Source: Apoda limacodes (lineage: Eukaryota > Arthropoda > Insecta > Lepidoptera > Limacodidae). From it: a stretch of 64,000 bases of DNA. The position numbers and the translations under genes were made by a program. Below the pieces are notes generated by a model that saw only the letters and a program-made list of their open reading frames with translations, did not search any database and was not told the DNA's origin. Shown in pieces: positions 32,880 through 44,800 of this stretch. Location: assembly GCA_946406115.1 (NCBI GenBank), contig OX291545.1:24175153-24239152 (forward strand), given 5' to 3'. Numbering within the stretch: the first letter of the stretch is position 1; every line of letters starts with the position of its first letter.

Positions 32880-35800
32880 ATGGATTGTAGTCCTTTAGAT
32901 TTTGTTGCTCAAGCATGTATGGATTTGACAGAAGCAATGAGTGCAGCAGATTCCGAAGCGGAGCGGGATTCTTGTATTAATAACCATATAAAAAAAGTTT
33001 GGGGATCTGTTCAACCTTTAGAAGATTTTAAAAAAAGTACTAATTACAATTAAATTAAAATACATCCCTATTAGATGTCTTGGTTAAATTGTACACTGTG
33101 CCCTGACGAATTAAGGATGATGGGAGTAGTGTAAGTAGGGGAACATGGCTCTGAAGAGGCGGTGTAGTCCGCCCCCTTATTTTTGACGTGACAACGTCTT
33201 ATAAATTGGTTTGCCGGGTGACACTTCAAGAAACTGCGTTACGCTCCGCTCACGTTATGCGCTCACAATGAGAGCGAGTGAGAGGCACGCGGCATGGTTA
33301 GCCCGCCTAAGAGCGAGAGAGACAGACATAAAAAGTGAAAGGCACAAGTTGTCACGTAAAACTTTCGCCCGTATACCGACTTTACAGGCAACCAGTTTTT
33401 TTTTATGATTTTTTTGTTTTGTGTTTTAGTCGAGCCAAATTACATTTCAAGTCTAAATTATTAATTCAGGTCCATTAAGGGAACACTCACTGTGTTATTA
33501 AACTTGGAAACGACGTTCTCCTACACACAGACTGCGTTGAATACCTTGACTTTCATCTGGACAAAAACTAATTTGGCAATACACATAAAACAAAAATGCG
33601 ACTAGTTAAACATTAGATACAAAATCTTATACTGGCTAATGAGTCAAAACTCAGTCCTTTCTGTAGACAACAAGCTCCTCTTCTTTAACACTATTTTAAA
33701 ACCCATTTGGACATATGGCATCTAACGTGGAGTAGCCAGTAATAGTAACATTAGTAAACTGATAAATTTAGTTTGGAGAGGACTGATTGACAAAAGAGGG
33801 TGTTTTGCACGTCTTCACAGGTGTTCACCTACTCCCTGTCTACCCCTGCTCTTGTTAATGTATAATTTTAATAATTTACCTGTAGTACCAACATATTTCT
33901 GTTTGTTTTCAGATTTAGAGTGGGTGAATGTATCTGAACCCATTTCTCTATCCCAACATTGTTCCGAGAAGATAGTAGTGCTGGACTTTTGGACATACTG
34001 CTGTATTAATTGCTATCATGTCTTACCTGATTTAGCACACCTAGAAAATTTGCATAAAGTTGAAAGTGGATTGGTGGTGGTATGTTTTACTTGATCATCC
34101 ATGGTTGCACTTGGCTCACCGCTAACCGAATAAGAGCGGCTTCCTTTAATAATACTTAGTACAGGTTTGATCATAAGCATTGTATTGTCTTGTTACTCTC
34201 CGCCAGTTAGTCCCACTCACATCAGTATAAGATGGTTGCATGTACCGAAAGAAGACAAGGTCCTAGTGCCACCTCTATGCCAGTTTTACACCTTTGGCAA
34301 AAGGCACACTTTTTTGTGTTGTCATATTTTACATTCATAATTTTATTTAAGCAATGATAAAGAAAGTTTGTGTATTTTAAGTGATTTAATTATTATATTT
34401 GTTTTACAATAATGTTAAAGTATGGTTTTTTTTTAACATTTACAATCAATGGTAATTTACCTTTTGCCCAACTAACTAACTACTGTATTTTGTTTTACTA
34501 TGGTATGCCAAATTTAAGGATAAAATGTAAAACTTTGTCACCATGGTATGTCATTTTGGCTCTTGAGCTTATGCTTACCTAAGTACTAGAATGCAGAATG
34601 TTTAAATCAATTAAGAAAAACCTAAAGGCTCAAAGGTAAAATTAATATTGGTAACTAGGTTTTATTTTAAATCAGAGCAGAATTTAGGACTTAACGCTTC
34701 ACTTAGTGTGCCCCTATGAAATCTAAAAATAATAGGCAATTAAAACATGACTTAAATTTACATTTTTTTAAATCTTACTATTTACATTGCTAGTTTGTTC
34801 AGTGTTTCAATACAAAATATGTATTTATTAGTTGATTCACTATAATATTGTTTTGTATGTAGTTTTACAAATAGTAACTTTTGGTTGCTGGCAATAAACC
34901 AGTATTATAATTAGTTTGTAAAGCAAATTGTAGTTAATTCTCTTGACATCAAAAGTGTCCCTAGAAACCCATTGAAATAAAAAGATTTTGAATTGAATTA
35001 AATTAGCCCTTTTCTATTTTTTAATTCACATAAATGTCTTTCTGTTTTTGTGGAGAAGCTGTGGAAGATTGTTGAACTTGCAGATGACACTTCTCTTTTA
35101 TGTAATGTAATAAATAAAAGTAGGTAATTTTGATAATGTTAGTCAAGCACTTTTTCAGGTTCTTCAGTAGTTTACGGCAAATAGGTAACTTATATACTTT
35201 TTATTTTAAGCAAGCAAGTGTGTCCATGCCCATTTTTTTTGCTATTTTTTGTGCTATTATTATTTCCCATAAATTTTAGCTGTTTGCAATCATAAAAAAA
35301 ACATTTAGAATTCTTTCAGTTGGAATTGTATGACTTTCACTGTTGTACTTATTTTAAATACAAATTATGAATTGAATTGGTGCTTGACTGACGAAAGTAT
35401 GTAGATTCTTTTGATGACCTCAGGCCTAAACTACTTTTTTTGTTTTAGTACAACAGAAGTAACACTAATGTTGCGGGCCTGACTTGCTCTTGTCTTTTTT
35501 TTCTTGTATAATAAAATAAAAGTTTAGAAAATTACCAAACTCTAAGTATTTATAAATTCTCATTTATGCAATTATGTTGTTAGGTTCAGAAACAACTGTA
35601 AGCTTAGGCATTTAATTTCTGGGTATTTGCAGATTGGTGTTCACTCAGCAAAATTTATTAACGAAAAAGACTCTTCTAAAGTATTGGCAGCTGTGCAGAG
35701 GTACAATATCCATCATCCAGTGGTGAATGATGGAGACAGTACTATGTGGGATGCACTTGCAATAAAATGCTGGCCAACATTGCTTGTATTGGGTTAGTAA

Positions 35801-38800
35801 AAGATATTTGCTGGGCTAACTTTATATCAGATCCTAAATGGTGATATATATGATATCATATGATTATTATGGGACAGCTATTTTAAATATAAAATTATTG
35901 TCTATTAAACTCCCTGTGTATAATATGCCAGTTTTGAAAATGGAATCCTTAAGGCGAGGCATTGATGAGTATTGCACATTAAAAAGAATAATCATGCTTG
36001 AGTGAAATTGCCAAAAACTGGAAATTGAAAGCGAAAAACTGATCTAATTAATATATTAAAAATTAACAGTTATGAGTTTCAAAATTCCCAGCTGTTGAAA
36101 CTTAGGTATTGTTGATACCTACATAATTCAGATATTTTGAAGAATTTACTAAGGTAATAATAATCTCAATTATATTGGTTTTGAAGAGGTCATTTTGAAT
36201 AAAAAAAATTATGGATCCAAAATCATCCAATCATGTTTCTGAGCTGACAAAGAAGGTCTGTAAATACATCAAGCATAGTTTCAGATCTGTAGCATTTTTG
36301 TTGATTTGTGTTGTTGAACAAAAAAGTACCCTTTTTACAATGCATTGTCTTAAATCATAAGTAAAATTTTTCTTACTTTCAGGCCCAGAGAATAAGCCAA
36401 TTTTCGTATTGACTGGTGAAGGACATAGGGACGAGTTAGTGTGGTTTGTAGGGGCAGCGTTACGCCACTTTGGATCTCGTATCTCAAATGCATCTCTGCC
36501 TGTATGTCCTACTAAACATATAAAGGCTAAAGACAATGAACACTTACATTTCCCTGGCAAGGTATATTATATTTCCTGTATACTAATAAAGAAAATTTTT
36601 TGTGCAATTATTAACCTATGTGGCATTCACTAATACCATAGCGACATAGCATTCATTTCATAGAATTGTTAAGATAAAAACCGAGTAGTAAGTAAGTAGA
36701 CTTAAAATATATATCTTAGAAAAAAAAACTTTTCATCCCTCAGTTTAATTTTTGGATAGCTTTCTCAATTTCTTTACATAATTGTATGGTGGTATTGGTA
36801 GTTCACAGAAGATACGTCTGAATCAATGCTAAGACGACGGAATTAAAAAGCTGTGACATAAAGACTGACTGCCGGATGTGTCGAATCTATAGAGATTCCG
36901 TTTTTGCCATTTGGATACGGAACTCTAAAAAAAAACAGTTCATTCTTATGATATTATTTGTTTGTTTGTATTTCGCATATTAACTTGAGAATCCTTATTG
37001 TTAGGCCACATGTGTGTTATCTACATTCTACAGTCTATCGATTACCGGGTACGCTTTATAAAGTTGCGGCGAGGGGACACCACTTGTCACACAAGACTAA
37101 AGTGTTTGGCCCCCACATTACCCTTTTCTAGGCATTAAAACAGTGAAGATAAACATACATAAAAACATTATTTATAAATTCTAAAATAATTATGCTGATA
37201 AAAAAAACAAATAATTTGTTAGTATAAGCTTGGTATTTAGATTTTGTATTTCGTAATGCATATAGCTTAGAATCCTTCAAAAGAGATTGCATGCAACTTG
37301 TTAAGCATGTCCCAGAAATTTATGTTCTCCATATCTGGTCTCTAAAATCTTAAAACTTAATTTAGTGAACGAAAGCTGTAATACTCGAATTTGAGTGTTA
37401 AATTTTCTAACTTATCGTAACTAAAAGCCTATCATTTCACATACAGGATACAATATTATTTTTTTATTTTACCTAGGTTAACTTACATTGTATTACTTTT
37501 TAGGTTGCCCTGAATCCATTTTACCGTGGTCGTTCGGAAGAGCCATATTTAGCCATCTCAGATACTGGAAATCATCGAGTAGTCCTGACTGACAATTCAG
37601 GAATAATACTGCGTATAATAGGTGGTTCAGGACCAGGATTAAAAGATGGCAGTCAGTATCTTAATTGCTGTATATCTTAAGATGATAAATAGTTTTAATG
37701 ATAAAGGAAAAATATATATTGGACATCTGGTGCAACAATGTTATAATTGCAATAACTTTTTTCTTAGTTCATAAGAAAATTTAAGGATTCTCATGTGCTC
37801 GTATTCATAAATATCCTCCGTCACTACGTGGAGGAATGTTTCCCTAAGAAATTATTTTTGTGGCAACATTCGTTTGGGAAAAAAAATATCGTTTGTCATT
37901 TTGCGTCTCCCGCTACTACTATTTCAAAACGTGTCCTGCGGTTTCACCTGTAAATTTATCTATTTCTATTTAATCTTTCGATTGGGATAAAATGTCTTTA
38001 TCTTTCTAGGTATTTAAGGTCTCCCCTTTGATTCGTTGCGACGTGAACAAATATACCCTGCGACAGTTACCCCTTTTTTTAGTGAGCATTGGGCTTTAAA
38101 AAAACAGTTTTGTTAGCTATCTCAATATATTAGTAGACAATATATCACTACTGCATCCTTTACGCATACGTTATTTTTTTGTTTCTTTGCACTTGTTGCA
38201 GTCAAATATAAGACAATCGTGATATATTTAAGGTATGATATTATGAGATAATTTGTAATTATAGTTTGCTTGTAGAGCTGAACGAGGCACAGTTTGACTC
38301 GCCGCAAGGCCTGTGTTGGCTAACAAGTAGCGTGTTGGCCGTATGCGATACGAACAATCACGCCGTGCGCGCCATACACCTCGATGATGGCACGGTTGAA
38401 GTATTAGCTGGCACTGGGGAAAAATCTACATTTGGAGATCAAGGTAAATAGTATATACTTACTTGTATATACGTAGCAGTTCTCTCAATATCCTACTGAA
38501 GAGACTTCCTTCCTATGAATATGGGTACAGCCTATATATATAGCTCATTGCAAAGGCTAAGCAGTTTTGAGGGTTCCATACCCAAAGGGTAATTAGCGGA
38601 ATCCTATTACTAAGACTCCGTTGTCCGTCCGTCTAAAAATTGTCTAATGAACAGGATTCCCATACAGCAAACGTGATTTTTTTGATCGATTTTGCTTATT
38701 ATTGATAACGGCAACAGGTAGTCGCGTAAAATATTTAGTTATATAGTCACTTTAAAAATAAATAATTAAATTAAAATAAAACAAATATTTTAGGGGGGGC

Positions 38801-41800
38801 TCCCATTCAACAAACGTGATTTTTTTGCCGTTTTTATAGATAATGGTACGGAACCCTTCGCGCGCGAGTCCGACTCGCACTTAGCCGATTTTTAAAAATA
38901 GTGAATATGCAGTTTTTAAGCTTAAACTGTTAAAAATAATTATTATATATAATGGATCGTAAAAGTAAAATGTGGCTTTGATATAGCAGCAACGTTTCGA
39001 GATATTAATATTTAAAAGTGTGTTGGCCCTTTTTTAAATCAAGATAAATTTGTGGCTCCATACAAAATGTCAGTTTCTGGTGACAGTATCCGTACCAGTC
39101 ATCGTATATATTAAGCGGGCATAGTAGCAGAAAATCAGGCCATGTAAAGAATTATTGTAACTATATCTATAATGAAAGTTATAAGAAAATTTATAAGAAA
39201 TATAGTAAATTTAATAAAAAAATAATAAATTCAAAATTTGGCTTACTTAAAGTATATGTTAAATATTTAAAACACAGGCCATCGACAGTATTTTTTGTAA
39301 ATTATGTTTATATATATATAGCTAAACTGCAATCATCAAAATCTTATTTCCTTGCATAGACAATACAATGATCTCTGCTTTGCAACAAATTAATGATAAC
39401 ATTAAAATTAAACCCTTCTTTGCTCTGAATAACAATCAGAAGTTTAAGCCACTGGGCTTCTCATGAGAATTATATTTAAACCTTTTTTTATCATCACACA
39501 CTTACAATGTCTGTTGCTAGACCTGACTAGTGTCATTATGATGCTGCCTTCCCGTTACGCCCACTTCTCGCTTTATTTTTCAAGTTGTTGGTGCACTGGT
39601 GTAATAATTAATGGTAATTGCCATATCTACTTAGTTATATCTGATTTTCGCTAATACATTCCGAAAGAACTGTTCTACCGGTACAAACAAAATTTTGAAT
39701 GAACTAGATATAGTTTCAACTTGTGTATTTAACCCAAAAAAGTACAGTGTTTATTTTATGTTTTGCTTTTTGGCCTGTGTTCAAAGCGTAAGGTTATTCT
39801 CAGTTATTTTTATTTAAAGGTGGCAAATGCCTTGGATTGCAAGCACTATCCTCACCTTGGGACATTCTACTGTTCACAACTCCGGACATGGACATGTCAG
39901 TGCGCTCGCACCTACCGCCGCCGCCGCCGCCCATTCCTGGGCAGACTGTCACTGAAAAAGAGAAAGAGGACAAAGATGACGCTAAAGGTAACTTGCGTAT
40001 TATTTCTTATATTTATGATTAGGTTGTGCCCTGTTTGTTGGGATATTCTGCTATACAAAACGATATAGGGCTGTTGAGATACTGACAGTATTTAGATTGA
40101 GCAGATAAACGGTATAGTACAAAAGGCGGTCTTATCACTATTACGTATTCTATTCCAGACCTTTGGGTAGAGGAAAAAAGGTTAAATTGTTGGTAGGAGG
40201 TGCAAAACCAATAAATAATTAATAAGAAAGCTAACAAAATTATTAAAAATAAATACATAATATAAATTACAAAGGATTAACTAAAATTTAATAATAATAT
40301 AAATATGTACATAAATAGATAATTTCATATTTAATAGATACATTCAATATTTAAAGTTATTACGGTACGGAATTTCCGAACAAACTTAAACAGCTGATAC
40401 ATGGCATACATGGCATTGGTCTTGGTTAATTGCCCCAGTATGAGCTGTTTTTAGGCAAGGCACTCGTTTTATTTTACAAAGTTTCGGATGTCGCGTGCCA
40501 TGTCTTTTGTACATGCCATTGTATAATTACGGCAACGTTATAAGGTTATAATAAAGTTTATAAATCCGGTAAACGTCACTTTCCCAATGCTGATGTAATC
40601 CAATCACGATCAAAACAAAATGACCACCAGTTATTAGGCACCCATATTAGCTGTGCAAGTTTTATCGGGGTCTTTTACAATATTTATCTTTTTACAAAAA
40701 ATAATAAAACATGCAATTTAAATAGATCATAAATTTTTAAAATTTCATACCAGAAAAAGGCCATAAATTTCGCTGTGGACACGTAGTCCGACTGCTTTGT
40801 CCGATGGATCGGACCACGAGATTTTTTTTTCCTGTTGGTTCGATTATGGATTCGGACTATAAAAACTACGGTTTTCTTGGACCACGTAGTCCTACCAATC
40901 GGACGACCTGAACTTTGGTTTTCTTGTTAGTTCGATTAAGGGATCGGACTACAAAAATGATTTATTTCTTAGACCACATGGTCCAACTGTGGGACCATGC
41001 GTTCCAAGAAAGCAACTTGTACACTGAACGAAGTTCCATATGGTGCATTATATACTTAGATGATGGTATAGGCAGATGGTGGATGCGAGAAAAATTATGT
41101 CCGTGGCACTTTTTATATTCAAATAATGCTACGTTACAGTTGTAGTTAACACGCACGGTCATACACGCAGTGTGGTGTGGTTTAAAGTGTATCTTTTAGA
41201 AGTTGCCTTTACAGTGGGAGCCAATCAGCGAGATGCCAGCTGTCAAATTATGAAGGGCTATATCTTCGTAACTTTTAATCGTAGACTAGTATTTTCTTTA
41301 TAGAAGTGGTAAATTTAATCGAGAACTTCATTTCAGATGACAGCTGTCAAACTAGAAAGGTCTTTATCTCCGTAACTATTGATCATAGACTAGTATTTTC
41401 TTTACGGAAGTGGTAGATTTAATCAAGATCTTTATTTCTGATGACAGCTGTTAAATTATGAAGAGCTATATCTCCGGAACTATTGATAGAGTAGAGTAAT
41501 AGTTTCTTTACAGAAGTAATAGATCTTATCATTTAATATTTTTAAAATCAACTTTTATTAATTATTATCACTACCATAGTATAAAACAAAGTCCTAGTCC
41601 TTTTAGCCCTTTTTAGTTTGACAGCTGTCATCCGAAATAAAGATCTGAAAGAGATCTATCACATCTGTAATGAAACTACTTGTCTACCATCAATAGCTTC
41701 GGAGATATAGCTCTGTTTAGTTTGACAGCTGTCATCCGAAATAAAGATCTGAAAGAGATCTATCACTTATGTTATGAAACTACTAGTCTACGATTAACTG

Positions 41801-44800
41801 TTTTGAAATTGCAGTACTTTCTAGTTTGACAGCTGTCATCTGAAACAACGGTCTTGATGAGATCTATCACTTCTGTAATGAAACAACTAGTCTACCATCA
41901 ATAGTTTCAGAGATATAGCCCTTTGTAATTTGACAGCTGTCATCCGAAATAAAGATCTGAAAGAGATCTATCACATCTGTAATGAAACTACTAGTCTACC
42001 ATCAATAGCTTCAGAGATATAGCCCTGTTTAGTTTGACAGCTGTCATCCGAAATAAAGATCTGAAAGAGATCTATCACTTCTGTTATGAAACTACTAGTC
42101 TACGATTAACTGTTTTGAAATTGCAGCACTTTCTAGTTTGACAGCTGTCATCTGAAACAACGGTCTTGATGAGATCTATCACTTCTGAAATGAAACAACT
42201 AGTCTACCATCAATAGTTTCAGAGATATAGCCCTTTGTAGTTTGACAGCTGTCATCCAAAATAAAGATCTATCACGTCTGTAATGAAACTACTAGTCTAC
42301 CATCAATAGTTTCAGAGCCTTTGTAATTTGACAGCTGTCATCCGAAATAAAGATCTTCAAAGAGATCTATCACTTCTGTAATGAAACTACTATCCTACGA
42401 TTAATACACACACACAAACATACACTTAAAAGTAAGGAAAACTATGTAACTATGGACTTTTTCCGTTGAAAACTACGTGGAGACTATTTAACACAACTGC
42501 ACAATTTCTGCCACAAAGCGAATCTGTCCTACAGCGAACAAAGCACCCATTTACGCTTAGACCGCTGAATCGATTTACATGAAATTTGGTATGGAGATAG
42601 TTTAAGTCCCGGGTCTGCAAAATTGCCTTCTGGAGACCCTGATGATTTGTCCGACTGGGATCTGACTACGGAAATTTAACATTTCCTTGTCCTCCTATGA
42701 TCGAACTAATAAAAGTTGAGATTCCTCGTAGTCCGATCAATCGAACCATCACTAGAAAAAAAAATTATGTGGTCCGATCAGTCGGAAAAAGCGAAATTTC
42801 AAATTCTTATAGTCCGATTAATCGAACCAACTGGAAAAAAAAGTCCTCATAGTCCGATCCAGCGGACAAAGCAGTCGGACGACGTGTCCACAGGGATAAA
42901 TTTAATTCTTTTTCCGGAAATTTACTAAAGATAAATGCGCATATGGCTTATTATATGATTCGGCACTGTATGTTTGTTCCGAATTTCACATTTTTTCTCT
43001 GATGTTGTCTGCTCTGGCAATATCCAAATTTAATAGAAAATTAAGATTCTATTATCCAAAAAACACTTACTTCAATTTTAAATTCAATCCTAGATTATAG
43101 AGCTTGGCTTCAAGCTTCTATTCCCATTCGTTTAGGAGCTCTGGGTATCCAAAAGGCAAGGAGTATTTAATTACCACCTTTTTAGCATCTATTTATAGTA
43201 CTACCATTAGTTAGTATAATTCTTTCCAAATGGCATGTTTTCGAAGTGTGGCACTTAACTGCAGCTCGAAACGATTAAGCAGTAGCCTGTCCAAGTACTC
43301 CACCAGTCACCTTAAACTCAAAAAAGCTGTGGGGCGGTCCGATCTGTGAACTGATACGGAAAAATCTAATTGAAATCTCAACTAGTTCTTCAGAGCGTGT
43401 TCGCCTCCTAGCTGTAGCTTAGTGGGAATCAGGGCTTTGGTTGAGAGCATTACGACCTCATAGGATATATAGGAACACTTATGGATAATGCCACATTCGT
43501 ATAGCAGTTTGTTATAGGTTAGAGGCGCTTTGTACACTATTATAGCAGCCAGTGCGGTAAAATAGTTTATGGTTTTGGTCACCATGCAATGTCATGACAA
43601 AGAAGCGCAGATCGTTTACCCTGCCATGCTGGATTACCTGCAGCTCTGGAACCAATAGGGCTTGCACGTATCGATGGACAAGGGCCCGACCGGATGACAC
43701 TGGTACCTTGGAGGATGGACGACCGTATGGATTGCTACTTGCATTGATATTTTGGCACCGTCTTATCTTCCAAATACCAATAAAAACGCAGGATCTGGGA
43801 CTGACTCGGCGGAATATAAAAAAAGGCTTAAATAATGCTCGGTGATTATTTTGGATCTTGGAGGTTTTTGTAGAGCAGACCATGGGTTCGTGGGGTCCAC
43901 AAGCCTAACGTTTTTTCAAAGCTGTCTACGCTTGGTCTACATTTTACATGACCAAAGAGCTGACGAATTTCTTGGTCAACGTATAAGCATTGGCATACAG
44001 CGTGGCAATGCCGCCAGCCTTTAAGCTACGTTACCGACTGGCCTAAACTTAGATGAGGGGTTTATATTTAGGTTAATTTGTTTATTTTAGTTACATATAT
44101 AACTTAATATTAGTATTTTAGTCAGCTTTTTGTCATAAAATAAGTGTGTATGTTTTTAATTTGTAACTTATGTTACAGATAAAGAAAGGGACAAAAACGC
44201 TAAACGTCGAGTGCTCTTGATCGCGTGTGCAGGATCGCATCAAATTTGGGCCCTGTTTCTCGACACTACTATTTGGTGGAAATATAAAACTTTCACTGAA
44301 GGTGCGTATATACAAGCTTTTTAGGAAGCGCTGCAATAGCATGTTAGAGATGCACAATCATGTCTTATCCATGATTCTGTAAAAGACTCTCATCCAGTAA
44401 TAAAGAGTAGTTGGCCTATCTAAACATTCATCTATTTCGAATAAAACTAAGTGATATAATTGTCCACAATCACCACTTTTTTCTAATATTACCATATATA
44501 AGGGGAAGTCGCCATTTTAATATTTGCTTTCGAAAACGCCCACTGCTGACTTCACTTCTTTTATTCTAAGCGACACAAAATCGCCGCGGCGTGAGTGGGA
44601 GAGAGATGGCGAATCGATAGTGCTGATGGCGCCCTATTGGCCTATAGAGATACGTTCTAATAGAACCTCTTACTGGTATATTGTGCTTTTAAGTAGGACT
44701 CCTTCTTTTTTATATCGCTGTGCTAAACTATATGTGCAGGAACATGTGTCTGTATTGCTGGTTCCGGTGCGGAGGCGGCTCGTAACAGCGCGTATCCACA

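Larger units (their letters stand above)
40739..42923. mobile_element. ~2.2 kb long-TIR element with inverted 104 bp satellite-like core
   Basis: The left end (AAATTTC, GAAAAAGG, then GCTGTGGACACGTAGTCCGA) is mirrored by the right end (reverse complement CCCTGTGGACACGTCGTCCG), and the arms resemble each other for 200 bp or more. Both arms contain repeated ATCGGAC(T/C)A and GTTCGATTA words. The centre holds three 104 bp units in one orientation (41234-41540) and eight in the other (about 41600-42412). No transposase frame is present. The element fills about half of NHLRC2 intron 7. Foldback-type or non-autonomous DNA transposon is my reading; the superfamily is unknown. Confidence 0.8.

Noticed and set aside
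43512..43883. 123-codon minus-strand ORF in NHLRC2 intron 7
   Set aside because: It is the antisense shadow of the decayed retroelement frame on +, which has the recognisable residues.
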